Notes: generated by a model not told the origin, from the sequence alone. Positions 11,516 through 21,105 are shown, numbered from the stretch's first letter. The stretch: DNA of 64,000 bases from Alloalcanivorax profundimaris (GCF_015265435.1 NZ_JABJWH010000009.1:1-64000), one strand, 5' to 3'. Numbers and translations are program-made.

Positions 11516-11870
11516 ACGCCCTATACACACCCATAAACGCAATTAAAGCGACCAAGTTCAGATCGGCCTCCTGGAGGCCGAAGCATCCACCACCATAAAA
11601 TACAACAATAAAATATATAATGTTTCTTTCATTTTTCTATTTAGCAATCACCCGAACAACATGCACCTCCCAAACCACTGGGACCACAAAACTCCACGCA
11701 GACCGACGCAGCATTAAAAACACTGGTTCCACATACAACCTGACCGCCAACGACTTATCTCGAGCTAACGAAAGAACCAGTAACCTGCGCCACCATGGTT
11801 CTTCTTCTCTGACACCAAATTAGCAAAACTTTATCTTATTGACCGGCAAATAACCCAAATCAAAACCCAA
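11516..11870. other. AT-rich intergenic region in the island
   Basis: About 355 bp. GGCCTCC/GGAGGCC at 11565-11579 is a perfect 7-bp hairpin without a T tract, and ACTGGTTCC/GAACCAGT form a distant inverted pair near 11714 and 11775. No convincing gene was found on either strand. It probably holds the leader of the next minus-strand gene. Confidence 0.35.
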
Positions 11871-12185
11871 TCACACGTTATTGTTAACAACAAACACCAA
11901 ACATGAAATCATAAAACAAAAAAATAACACCGCATCCATCCCACCCCCAGGCAAAAATAGAGAAAGAAACAAAACCAAAAACAACGAAAAAATATTCAAA
12001 ACCAGAAAAAACTTTTTTTTATGGAAGAGCCCTCTAGTAAATTCAAAAACAATATACCCAAAGAGAAAAAACGAACAGGCGAATGCAAACCCCAAAAGCC
12101 CATCTCTACACGCATAAGAAATCATAATGGAAATCGCCATAATGAGTATAGCTGAAGACGATTTTCGATTATTCACTACAGGCAT
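11871..12185 (-). CDS. Four-helix membrane protein coupled to the RHS gene
   Basis: A 104-aa very hydrophobic protein with four predicted membrane helices (starting near SAILIMAISIMISYA, LLGFAFACSFFLFGYIVF, FFLVLNIFSLFLVLFLSLFL and AVLFFCFMISCLVFVV), low GC and many A/T-ending codons. I chose the ATG at 12185: it lies 1 nt after the stop of the giant RHS gene and has an AAGGA ribosome site 8 nt upstream, inside the end of that gene. An ATG at 12209 would overlap the RHS gene but lacks a ribosome site. Position right after a polymorphic-toxin-like C-terminus suggests an immunity or accessory role; this is inference. Confidence 0.65.
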   Translation of the reverse strand: MPVVNNRKSSSAILIMAISIMISYACRDGLLGFAFACSFFLFGYIVFEFTRGLFHKKKFFLVLNIFSLFLVLFLSLFLPGGGMDAVLFFCFMISCLVFVVNNNV

Positions 12186-12186
12186 A

Positions 12187-15100
12187 TCATTTATCCTTAC
12201 CGTCGACAAAAAAACCAGTCCAAGTAGTAGTTAATTGATTTATACCCCTATGGAAGTTGTACGCAGTGCCAGCAGGAGTACCTCTGACAAGCAAGGAACC
12301 CAAAGCCTCCGCACCCAACTTCTGCATCGTATAATCGTTTTGGTTTACTGCATCAGAACCAAAACCCAAAGCCATGGATGAACCAGCTAGACTACCGGCC
12401 GGTTCGCCTACAAAAAAGGCTCTTGCGGTGCCCAATCCGGCGCCCATAGACAATACCGACATGGTAGTAGCAAGATTATCGCTGTTAGCCAACGACGCCG
12501 CGCCTCCCATAATTGGGGACAGAATAGGAATATCCCTATCGATCCACCAGTACACCGCATAATCTGCGGCCCCGGTAAATCTAACGAAAAGAGACTGCAG
12601 CCGTTCGGAAAAAGCCGCTTGGTAGCTATCCCACTCCGGCTCATCTCCCCCAAGCTCATTATATTTATAGCCTATAGCCGCCTGGAGAGCACCAACAGCA
12701 AACTTACCTCCAGTCACCTCAGATACGGTGCCGCTAGCCAGGGCAGCAGCTAACGTTCCGCCCACCTTGTTTGATATCTGATCGTGTATTCCGCCACCTA
12801 TCACCGATTCCGTAAGCCCTCCCCAAAGACCGGACCGTGCATCGCCGCCAGACATTTTAGCAAACGCCGCTCCTCTGGCTCCATGTAGGCCCGTGGCGAT
12901 CACCTCGCGGACTACGCTTTCCCCTGCACGGAATTGCCCTATGCGACCGGCGGCATATTGATTCGAATACGCAAGCGCCGCTGTTTTCATGCCAATTTCA
13001 AAAACATCGGACAATGGCGCACCGTTAGCATAGGCCATACTTGCGTTGGCTCCGGCGTTACAGATAGGGGCGTAGGGGCCACAGGCTGTACTTATAGTGC
13101 CGATGACTTCGCCAGCATACTTATTACGGCTAGCAAATTTGGCTAGTGCGCGCCCACCATGATAAAAAAGCGCCTCATTAACTGGCCCCATAACGAATTG
13201 CATGATCTGGCGCCTAAACTTCTTTCTTACATCTCGCCATTTGTCCGTCACGTTCTCGCTCCACCAAGAGTACCCAGTAGGATCGGTGTAGCTCATCGGG
13301 TTGTTCAGAACGTAACTATAGCGATTGTAGCTTTCTGTATTGGCCAAACCTTTAATTATCGGGTCGGCGCTCATAAATCGGCCGAGGGTCGGCTCATAGA
13401 TGCGCCCCCCCATGTGGATCACTCCGACTTGGTCCAGCATTTCGTGGCCAGTGAAGCCTCTACCCGTGGTGTTTTCGTCACGCTCCAGGTCGAACCAATC
13501 CAGATCTGACAGGCTTACCCAGTCGAGGCCTTGTCTTGGGCGACCCCAGGGGTCGTATTGGAATCGCTCGTTGACACCACCCAACTGATTGGCCACCGCG
13601 ACGATGGAGCCCAGGGCGTCGGAGAAAAGGTACTCATCTTTCAAGGTCGACGCGTCGCCGTCTTCCAGTGAGACGACAACCCCGCCCGGTAGGGACCAGC
13701 GCTCCTTAACCGTCGTCGCGCCAGCCTGGGAAATCGTCAGCGTTTCGTAGGATCCAATGGACGTTTTATTGATGGACTGATCGGATGCGGTGCTGACCTT
13801 GCGCAGAATCTCCCTGGATGGTCCGTAGACAAACTGCACCTGGGCATCCGGCGTGCTAATGGAAACCGGTTTATTGAACGATGTATAGGAAATGGTTTTG
13901 TTACCACCGGTGAGCATATTGCCGCCGGCGTCGTAGCAGTATTGCTCGTTCCTTACACCGGTCACCTGAGTCACCGCGCCTGGGCCAGGGGTGTAGGTCT
14001 CTCCCTGGTATTGGCAGGTCTCCTGGTAGGCATAGCTGCCTACATCGTTCCGAGCAGTAATATTGCCGGCGATGTCGTACTGAGCGGTTTGCTCAAACGA
14101 CAGGCCAGGCTCGCCGAGATTTTCAACGCTGGCCCGGATCAGCCGATCCAGGTCGTCATACTCGAACGTTTCTTCAATGGCCAGATTTTGCGTAGTATTC
14201 GTCTGGGAACGCTGTAACAGGTTGCCATTAGCATCGTAGACGTAGCTCTCATCCTGGATACCCCAGGAAGGCGCCAGCGTCATCTTGGAGCGAATCTGCG
14301 AAATCATGCCGGTAGCGTCGTTGTAGGCTGCCTGATTCTCGATCATTCCATTGGCGAAGCGCCGCCGTGTAACGTCTCCGCGGGCATTTTGCGCCAAAAT
14401 CTGCCAATAGTAGTCCGACGACCCCGCCTTACCGAGCTCAGTCAGGAAACCTAGATTGTTGTACCGGTACTCCACACTGACACTTGGACCTTGATCGCGA
14501 TGAGCGGGGGTCATCACAGCGAGCTTGCCAGTATCCTCGTCGTATTGCTGGGTGCTTACATAGTCGACTTGTGCGTAGCGGGTCTCGGTACGGACCACGC
14601 GGCCCAAGCTGTCGTAGAACGGCTCCTGTTCGTAACCGGCAGATGTCCGTACAGAGGCCAAACGTCCCACCCCCTTATCGAGCGCATCATAGCTCCAACT
14701 GGTATCCGCAATCTGTCCCTGGCAGCCACTTAGTGCCGAATTGAGCGCCTGTGTCCAGTCAGACGACGCCAGATAATCGTCGGTCCGGGCCACCTGGCGC
14801 CCGAGCACGTCATAGCTAAAACAGACGCGACGACCAGAGCCATTCTCCTGCAGAACGAGCTGGTCATAGCCATCGTAAGCGTATCGCCAGGTACCAATGT
14901 TCGGGTCGCTGGACATGACCTTGCGCCCGAGCAAATCGTACTGATTGACCAGTTCCACCCCACCGGGCAATAACGCCTTGATGAGCTGCCCCGTCGCATC
15001 GTAGAAATAAGTAATCCGGCGGCCATCGTTATCTGTCGCCTTTCGCATATGACCTGCCACATCGTCGGTAACGGACGAGACACGCACCTGCGCGCCCGCT

Positions 15101-18100
15101 CCGAGTTGCCCGCTCCAGGAGGTCGTCTGAGTGGTGGTCAGGCCATTAAAGTGGGTCTCCGTCAGGGCACCAGAAGCAGCCATTCGCCGGGTCGGTCTGC
15201 CCATGGCATCCCGTTCCAACACTTCGTCCCAGTGTACTGCCCCACCCGACTTGTAGGGCTGGCTGCTACGCAGTAAACGTCCCTGGGCGTCGTATTGTGC
15301 AACGTTGTAGATATAAGCACCGTCAAGGCCCTGGGTACGCGTTTGAACTGTTCGCCCGAGTTTGTCTTTATATTCACGCGTTTTGGGCGACATAGCCGTA
15401 CCACCGGCGGATGCCTGCCAGCTTTCGGAGTAATATACGGCATGCGCAGGACAATTGGATAGACAAGCTTGGATGCGTACTTCCGTGGATTGCCCGCCCG
15501 GCGAGGTCTTGCGGACCAACCGTCCTACGGAATCGTATTCCCAGGTAGAAACCAGGCCATTCGGATCCTGTTCGGTCAGCTTAGCACCGGTGACTTCATC
15601 ATAACTGGAAATAACCTGGTGCCCGAGATCGTTGGTGACGCTCGTCTGGAAACGGCCTCTTGAGTCGTACCCGAACTCAATAGTACGGGGAGGCAAACCG
15701 GCCACTGATGTGGTAACCGTCTCCTTTAAACCAAAATCGTTGTATGTGTAGCTTTTTTCCTTTCGAAGATCCGCACGATCCGGCTCAATAATCTCTTTCT
15801 TAAGCATACCCGCGAACGTTGACTGGGACGCAGAGTAATACTCCCACTCCGAGACTTTAGTAATTGCGGGCACCGCGGAGCCTTGATAAGCCCCGGCATG
15901 AGTCACCGTGGAACGAGTAAGCCGCCCCAATATCCAGTCATCCAAGTAATCATCAAACTGACTGACAACCGTTTTCGTAAAGCTCTGCTGGGGTCCGGAT
16001 GTGGTTTCGACAACATTAGTCAAATTCCCAAAATCGTCATAAGCATGCGTCGATGACGAAGCCTGTATGAAAGCGCCATTTAGATCATAGCTCTCCGATT
16101 GGCTTTCTATCTGCTGCACCCTGTAGCGCAAAGGAGTTTGGCTGTCACCATTCCAGATCGTCTCATCATGCGCCACAACGTTGAAACCAGACCCTTCATA
16201 GGTCACGGTTTCCCAGGTATTCTCCTGAACAGAAACCTCTTGAAGCGCACCGCTGCTTGTAAGGTAACTGGTTTTATTCTTCTCGACATACCCCGTCTGG
16301 TGCAGGTAAGGCTCGTGGAGATACCAGGTTTCATTGATCTTCCGATCATTCTCTGACGTGGTCTCTATATAACGAAAACCCAGCCCTCCTATTCCGCCCT
16401 CAATGTATCCATAGTTTTTATAAAAATAGCTCTGCTCATTAAATCCGCCTATACCATTCGAAACGCTCAAACGAGAAACAACATTAATGCCCGACCCGAT
16501 ATAAATTTCGCCATACTCTCCGACCCCTCGGTCGTGCGCGTACACCGACGGATCGGAAATATCTTTATAATCAACCTGATAAGAAAGCCCCATACCGTTA
16601 GTCACACCGGTTAAATAATCATGTCTCTCTGACGAGCCCGAATCAAAGCAAGCCATTCCTCGATTATCCTCCGGATGAAGACCGCGAAGTGACTTAAAGT
16701 AGAGCGCACAATAACTAACCTGACCATCTCCATTGATGTCGGCCCAACCACGGTTTATACCCCTCAACCCTCTCGGGACCAGGGTTCCAGGGAATATAGG
16801 CATTGAGTAACTTTCAACAGAATGCCCAAACCCTTCCGGCGTACTCAGCATACACCTCAGGACAGATTTATCCTCAACGCACCAATCGATCAAGCCATCT
16901 TTGTTAACATCCACGAACTGGGTTGCCTCGGCCATTGCCTCGCTAGCTATTGCCGGCAAAGCCGAGCCATATTCACTCCAAGGGCTGTCGCTAATCTGCA
17001 TAAAAGGAGATACGATCTCACTCCCCCAACCCTGCCCGGTAGATTCCAAGCATTTCGCACGATACCCGCCACGACCGGAATAATTGGTTACGTATATTCT
17101 GCAAAAATCGGAATACCCATTTCCCGTGAAGTCAACAAAACGCGCTGAAAAGCGCTTCGTGGAAGTACCCATGTAATACGACTGATCAATATCTTTGTCA
17201 TCTTTGTAATTGCTTCCTGTTTTCGACCAACGTCCACCGTTTAGATCCTGGCCTTTTCTATTCAAATCGCATGTAATTTTATTATCTTTCACTCGGCAGT
17301 AGTCGGGAAGACTATCACCATTGATATCCACCCAATAGCCAGGAACCTCATCTACGTGGCGCACAACTGCTCGATCATTAAAACTAAAATTTTCACCTTC
17401 CCTTATTGCACAAGTTACATATTTTTTTTCATCATTCTGAGTATAGGAAAAGCAATAATCGAGCCAGCCATCATTATTGAAGTCCACCCAGGACCGCCCT
17501 GAAATCTGAAAAATGCCGGTTGGCCGATTAACAGTACTTGATACCGTCTGTTCGAAACTGATGTCGTCCCCACCGCTATTAAGATGGCATTTCAACCGAT
17601 CGGAGGAATCCCAAGCCTTATCGCCGTTCGGTATCGAATAGCAAAAATCAACATAGCCATCATTATTAATATCTTTCCATGCCGGATCCACATTCCAATT
17701 CAGGAAATCCAATGGCGCCTGCATCAAATCGGTACCGTTCAGGACCACATCAATTGGTATCGAATCACCAAAACGCCCTGATTCATTGATTAGGTAGCAA
17801 AGCACTTCCGCCGTATTCCAGCGAGTTCCGGAACGATCCGTTGGAGACACGCGGCAATAGTCATCCACGCCGTCCCGATTAATATCCGCCCAACGATTAA
17901 AACCAAATTTGGTAAACCCTTCCTCATATACATAGCCAGTCGAGGGGTTGCCCGGAAATCGAATATATTGTCCGTTTGCAAAACTGGGGGCGTCGCCCCT
18001 TCGCCAATCCAGCGTCGTCGGATTAAAGCACTCACCTCTATAGTTACACTCGGCATAACTCGCCATCAAGGAGCGGCGAGTAACTTCATTGCTTTCATAG

Positions 18101-19446
18101 AAGAAATGATATTCGCGAAGAGTCGCTTTCTCCACCTGGCTGTATATACTTTTCAAACGAAGCCCAAGGCTAAGCTTTCGGCCTAGTATCGCGGTCGTTT
18201 TCCCATAAGGGTCAGTTTCATAATGAAACTCAACACCAGCATAACCAGACTGATCAGCCCCATCGTGGATAGTGTATTCTATCTTCCTCGGGAAAAATGA
18301 TGCCTGATCTGGCAAGTATGAAACGCGATACCCATAACCTAAGCGATCTGAGACAGACTCCAACGCCCAAACGCCCACCGCGCTATTGTTTCTTTTACCA
18401 CGAACCCTGGAATTTTCCGATTGCCCGTACTTGTAAAGATCACCATCTTTTCGATATTGGGTAAAACCGCCGTTTTCAAATACGATGCGCGAACTATCTT
18501 CTTTTTCCAGCCGGTAGATCGAGCCACTCTCCCAATAGCTCCCACTGACAAGTACTAGCCTGACACCATCTAAACACGCCAAATCTTCATTCGAACCATC
18601 CACACCTTGAGTATATCCGTCCTGAAGATTCTTGTGCCCACAACGCCTCACGGCGGATAGCCCTGAGATCTGAAACCCCATGCCCGCTTGGCCGTATTCG
18701 GCATCACTGGAATAATTCAAAGAAACGCTAGGTGTCACACCCGAGCCACCACTAGCAACTTGAATGGGTATTGAAAAATGGGCCTGCCCCTGACTGACCG
18801 AAAAACGCGACTGAGAGGCCCCGGTCAACGAGTATAAAAGACTAATCCGGTGCGGACTTTGAAACCGGCCGCTGGCCAATTCCGCATAATAGTCACCATC
18901 AATAACTATTTCCGCCCCATTAGCTCCCAGACGATCCGTCACACTCACATTGGAGTTACCAGAAACCCATATTCCGTCAAGTTTTTTAAACTGGTCTTTC
19001 AAGCCGAAAGAACCATCTCCATTATTATCAAGGTAAAGCGTATTTTTTGAGGAAACCTTTGAATGGAGCACTATATCCAGCTCGCCATCGCCATCAAAGT
19101 CTCCTAACAAAACCTCATAGTCGCCGGTTGGCTGATCGGGAATTTCAGCGTCGCCGGATAGGGTGCAAGGTTCGAAATCGCCAGAAGTAGTCCCGCAAAA
19201 TAGAAGGTTCTCGTAGCCCGCGGATATTGGTACTGGAAAGGTAACACCCGCCCCAATGGGCACATAGTTGGGCACCGCAACAAGTAAGATGTCAGGAATA
19301 CCGTCAAGTCCATACTCGACACTGGATATATCCTGGTGGTAGACAACGTAATTATGCTTCTGCAAGCTCAACGGCCGCGCAGCAAGAAGGTTGGAAGATA
19401 ATAAAAAACAGAAAATCGAAACAAAAAAAACAAACCCCTTCCTCAC
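12187..19446 (-). CDS. Giant exported SpvB/FG-GAP/RHS repeat protein
   Basis: About 2,419 aa. I prefer the GTG at 19446, behind GAGGGGG, over the ATG at 19470; both give the signal peptide GFVFFVSIFCFLLSSNLLA. In order: FG-GAP-like DGDGELD and NNGDGSFG (about residues 80-150), a SpvB-type domain (QAHFSIPIQVASGGSGVTPS; about 210-450), seven FG-GAP blades with paired cysteines (about 515-935), YD/RHS repeats (about 1100-2000), the RHS core (GRFMSADPIIKGL, YSYVLNNPMSYTDPTG; about 2000-2060), and a 357-residue Gly/Ala-rich variable tip of unknown function that includes the VSEVTGGKFAVGALQAAIGY module common before RHS tips. SpvB-RHS proteins form shells around toxic C-termini in Tc toxins; export by signal peptide is seen in related surface proteins. 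Codon use differs from the core genome. Confidence 0.9.
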   Translation of the reverse strand: MRKGFVFFVSIFCFLLSSNLLAARPLSLQKHNYVVYHQDISSVEYGLDGIPDILLVAVPNYVPIGAGVTFPVPISAGYENLLFCGTTSGDFEPCTLSGDAEIPDQPTGDYEVLLGDFDGDGELDIVLHSKVSSKNTLYLDNNGDGSFGLKDQFKKLDGIWVSGNSNVSVTDRLGANGAEIVIDGDYYAELASGRFQSPHRISLLYSLTGASQSRFSVSQGQAHFSIPIQVASGGSGVTPSVSLNYSSDAEYGQAGMGFQISGLSAVRRCGHKNLQDGYTQGVDGSNEDLACLDGVRLVLVSGSYWESGSIYRLEKEDSSRIVFENGGFTQYRKDGDLYKYGQSENSRVRGKRNNSAVGVWALESVSDRLGYGYRVSYLPDQASFFPRKIEYTIHDGADQSGYAGVEFHYETDPYGKTTAILGRKLSLGLRLKSIYSQVEKATLREYHFFYESNEVTRRSLMASYAECNYRGECFNPTTLDWRRGDAPSFANGQYIRFPGNPSTGYVYEEGFTKFGFNRWADINRDGVDDYCRVSPTDRSGTRWNTAEVLCYLINESGRFGDSIPIDVVLNGTDLMQAPLDFLNWNVDPAWKDINNDGYVDFCYSIPNGDKAWDSSDRLKCHLNSGGDDISFEQTVSSTVNRPTGIFQISGRSWVDFNNDGWLDYCFSYTQNDEKKYVTCAIREGENFSFNDRAVVRHVDEVPGYWVDINGDSLPDYCRVKDNKITCDLNRKGQDLNGGRWSKTGSNYKDDKDIDQSYYMGTSTKRFSARFVDFTGNGYSDFCRIYVTNYSGRGGYRAKCLESTGQGWGSEIVSPFMQISDSPWSEYGSALPAIASEAMAEATQFVDVNKDGLIDWCVEDKSVLRCMLSTPEGFGHSVESYSMPIFPGTLVPRGLRGINRGWADINGDGQVSYCALYFKSLRGLHPEDNRGMACFDSGSSERHDYLTGVTNGMGLSYQVDYKDISDPSVYAHDRGVGEYGEIYIGSGINVVSRLSVSNGIGGFNEQSYFYKNYGYIEGGIGGLGFRYIETTSENDRKINETWYLHEPYLHQTGYVEKNKTSYLTSSGALQEVSVQENTWETVTYEGSGFNVVAHDETIWNGDSQTPLRYRVQQIESQSESYDLNGAFIQASSSTHAYDDFGNLTNVVETTSGPQQSFTKTVVSQFDDYLDDWILGRLTRSTVTHAGAYQGSAVPAITKVSEWEYYSASQSTFAGMLKKEIIEPDRADLRKEKSYTYNDFGLKETVTTSVAGLPPRTIEFGYDSRGRFQTSVTNDLGHQVISSYDEVTGAKLTEQDPNGLVSTWEYDSVGRLVRKTSPGGQSTEVRIQACLSNCPAHAVYYSESWQASAGGTAMSPKTREYKDKLGRTVQTRTQGLDGAYIYNVAQYDAQGRLLRSSQPYKSGGAVHWDEVLERDAMGRPTRRMAASGALTETHFNGLTTTQTTSWSGQLGAGAQVRVSSVTDDVAGHMRKATDNDGRRITYFYDATGQLIKALLPGGVELVNQYDLLGRKVMSSDPNIGTWRYAYDGYDQLVLQENGSGRRVCFSYDVLGRQVARTDDYLASSDWTQALNSALSGCQGQIADTSWSYDALDKGVGRLASVRTSAGYEQEPFYDSLGRVVRTETRYAQVDYVSTQQYDEDTGKLAVMTPAHRDQGPSVSVEYRYNNLGFLTELGKAGSSDYYWQILAQNARGDVTRRRFANGMIENQAAYNDATGMISQIRSKMTLAPSWGIQDESYVYDANGNLLQRSQTNTTQNLAIEETFEYDDLDRLIRASVENLGEPGLSFEQTAQYDIAGNITARNDVGSYAYQETCQYQGETYTPGPGAVTQVTGVRNEQYCYDAGGNMLTGGNKTISYTSFNKPVSISTPDAQVQFVYGPSREILRKVSTASDQSINKTSIGSYETLTISQAGATTVKERWSLPGGVVVSLEDGDASTLKDEYLFSDALGSIVAVANQLGGVNERFQYDPWGRPRQGLDWVSLSDLDWFDLERDENTTGRGFTGHEMLDQVGVIHMGGRIYEPTLGRFMSADPIIKGLANTESYNRYSYVLNNPMSYTDPTGYSWWSENVTDKWRDVRKKFRRQIMQFVMGPVNEALFYHGGRALAKFASRNKYAGEVIGTISTACGPYAPICNAGANASMAYANGAPLSDVFEIGMKTAALAYSNQYAAGRIGQFRAGESVVREVIATGLHGARGAAFAKMSGGDARSGLWGGLTESVIGGGIHDQISNKVGGTLAAALASGTVSEVTGGKFAVGALQAAIGYKYNELGGDEPEWDSYQAAFSERLQSLFVRFTGAADYAVYWWIDRDIPILSPIMGGAASLANSDNLATTMSVLSMGAGLGTARAFFVGEPAGSLAGSSMALGFGSDAVNQNDYTMQKLGAEALGSLLVRGTPAGTAYNFHRGINQLTTTWTGFFVDGKDK
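16650..17895 (-). other. Seven cysteine-paired FG-GAP blades within the RHS protein
   Basis: Seven successive units each contain a calcium-loop-like D-(I/F/V)-N-x-D-G-x-x-D-(Y/F/W)-C motif followed 9-25 residues later by a second cysteine, for example DINNDGYVDFC...LKC and DVNKDGLIDWC...LRC. The spacing suggests a seven-bladed beta-propeller with one disulfide per blade, which would need an oxidising location outside the cytoplasm. Confidence 0.65.
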
Positions 19447-19648
19447 CTTAACCCCCTCACCATTCCTCATTTTATAAAACAGATGACCACCTGACGGCTT
19501 TCAAAGAAAGCAGCAGAAATATCACCTTATCTATTCCATTAATTGGCCGGAGCGGATTGTCCGCACAAACTCGAGCCCCTTATATCAATCTTGGAAAACG
19601 CAATAAGCGGCACCCAAAGCAGCCAAATCGCACATACTCACTGAAACA
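19447..19648. other. Spacer upstream of the giant RHS gene
   Basis: About 200 bp. AT-rich next to the gene; further up is an imperfect palindrome, GCGGATTGTCCGC. I see no confident promoter. The gene may be read from upstream through the small exported-protein genes. Confidence 0.35.
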
Positions 19649-20050
19649 CTATTTTGCTATTTTTACGCCCATTAAACGCAAGCCAAGACCATAAGGCGCC
19701 CCATAATGGTTCCACTGACTTCCTGAACTACAATTGTTCATATCGACCCAAAGGTCCACAGGCAAATCTTGAGCTTGAGCCGACAACAAAACCGATACCC
19801 AGGTTTGCACTGTTGCGTTTATAGAACCATCGTACCAATAAGATACGATGTCGTGCGCATCCGTGGGATTACACCCCACGTTGTTATCGGACGGCACCCC
19901 TGCCATCCGAACCGTCACCACATTATTTCCGCCCTGGTTGTATACTAAAACGTCCTTGACATAGATTCCTTGAAACGCCCACTGTCTAGCAGCCTGGCTC
20001 TGACTGCACAAAAAAAAGGTCAATACGCCAACAAGGATTGAAATTCTCAC
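19649..20050 (-). CDS. Small exported two-cysteine protein, island family member 3
   Basis: About 133 aa from a GTG (20050) behind GGAGGG, giving the signal peptide ISILVGVLTFFLCSQSQA; an upstream ATG frame adds 18 residues that break the signal. The mature chain has VKDVLVYNQGGNNVVTVRM, VGCNPTDAHDIVSYW, WVSVLLSAQAQDLPVDLWVD, NNCSSG and a terminal GLGLRLMGVKI. It is followed by the RHS gene and begins 54 bp after the stop of member 4, so the cluster is probably one operon. Function unknown. Confidence 0.75.
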   Translation of the reverse strand: MRISILVGVLTFFLCSQSQAARQWAFQGIYVKDVLVYNQGGNNVVTVRMAGVPSDNNVGCNPTDAHDIVSYWYDGSINATVQTWVSVLLSAQAQDLPVDLWVDMNNCSSGSQWNHYGAPYGLGLRLMGVKIAK

Positions 20051-20104
20051 GCACCCTCCAGAAAAATCCGCACGGCAATAATCTTTAATACAAAAAGGCG
20101 GCAC

Positions 20105-20503
20105 CTAATTGGAAACGACTTCGACACCAAGAAGATTAAGGCCGAGACCTGCCGGGTTGCCGAAACGCCCCCATACAGAGGACGTATTGCAATCATCTGC
20201 ATCTAACAAAACATTAACAGGCAGAGACTGAGCTTGCGCCGACAGCAAGACCGACAAAAGGCCCTGGTGCGTATTATTCAGATCGCTCTTGTATAGAAAG
20301 CTGACGATGCCGTGTTGATCTGTTGGCGCACACCCCGTGTCAAAGACGGCATCTTCTTTAAATCGTACCGTTATGACATTCCTATTATTTTCATTATAAA
20401 CCATCACGCTTTTTATCCGGTGGCTCCCCACCCAGACCATATCCGCCGAAACTTGCCCACAAAAAACCGCAACAATTATTATTCCTAGAATTCTTAACTT
20501 CAT
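20105..20503 (-). CDS. Small exported two-cysteine protein, island family member 4
   Basis: 132 aa with the signal peptide LRILGIIIVAVFCGQVSA and a strong ribosome site (GGGGGAGGT). Shared blocks are IKSVMVYNENNRNVITVRF, TGCAPTDQHGIVSF, LSVLLSAQAQSLPVNVLLD, DDCNTS and GLGLNLLGVEV. Like its paralogues it holds two cysteines in the mature chain. The spacing to members 3 and 5 (54 and 139 bp) suggests co-transcription. No enzymatic motif is visible, and size and strand pattern suggest a compact beta-rich domain. Confidence 0.77.
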   Translation of the reverse strand: MKLRILGIIIVAVFCGQVSADMVWVGSHRIKSVMVYNENNRNVITVRFKEDAVFDTGCAPTDQHGIVSFLYKSDLNNTHQGLLSVLLSAQAQSLPVNVLLDADDCNTSSVWGRFGNPAGLGLNLLGVEVVSN

Positions 20504-20642
20504 ACCTCCCCCAAAATTTTCCTCTACGGATTCTATATATTCTTCTCAAGGCGGTATGTAGGAAATGTCTCCCTTGTTGTGTAAGAGATATCTCACAATC
20601 ACCCCATTGAAACTTGGCCTACAAAGCTTCGTTTATTGAAGA

Positions 20643-21038
20643 TCAAGGAGTTTTCACTCTAACCCCGGCAAATCGCTGCCCCAGCCCGGCTGGTGCACCA
20701 AAAGCGTCCCACTGACCCGCCGTATTGCATTGATCCGTGTCGATTAAGATGTCGACTTCAACCCCCTGCGCTTGCGCCGCAAGCAACCCCGAGACCCATG
20801 TCTGGACCCGACTGTTAAAGTTCCCTTCAACCCAGTAACTAAAGATTCCATGATGATCCGTTGGCACACACCCCGTATCAATACCTGAATCCTTTTCTAG
20901 CTTGGCCGTCACTATTCCGTAGCCCGCCATGCTATATATCAACACGTCTTTTACTTCGAACCCTCTCTCCCAGACCTTTTGCGCTCCGGCCTGGCCGGCC
21001 ATGAAGATTCCTAGAAAAATCATGATTATGTATTTCAT
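20643..21038 (-). CDS. Small exported two-cysteine protein, island family member 5
   Basis: 131 aa with signal peptide YIIMIFLGIFMAGQAGA and ribosome site AGGGGGT. It contains VKDVLIYSMAGYGIVTAKL, TGCVPTDHHGIFSYW, WVSGLLAAQAQGVEVDILID, DQCNTAG and GLGQRFAGVRV. It is the first gene of the island on the minus strand, just after the tpsA terminator, so the island promoter probably lies in 21039-21105. Function unknown. Confidence 0.77.
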   Translation of the reverse strand: MKYIIMIFLGIFMAGQAGAQKVWERGFEVKDVLIYSMAGYGIVTAKLEKDSGIDTGCVPTDHHGIFSYWVEGNFNSRVQTWVSGLLAAQAQGVEVDILIDTDQCNTAGQWDAFGAPAGLGQRFAGVRVKTP

Positions 21039-21105
21039 TTTACCCCCTATTCTTATACGCCTATGAACTTAACCCCTCGATTTATTTAAAGCAAACACCA
21101 GACAT

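Noticed and set aside
12187-12209. Start of the four-helix membrane protein at 12209, overlapping the RHS gene
   Set aside because: No ribosome site upstream; the ATG at 12185 has AAGGA at good spacing and follows the RHS stop by 1 nt.
11116-13500. Numerous short plus-strand frames in the RHS gene and the AT-rich intergenes
   Set aside because: No ribosome sites or recognisable products, and antisense to supported genes or in low-complexity AT-rich DNA.
10453-21038. The five small exported proteins as AB5-toxin B subunits
   Set aside because: Size, signal peptide and a two-cysteine beta-rich pattern are compatible, but I see no decisive sequence match, so this is left only as something to test.
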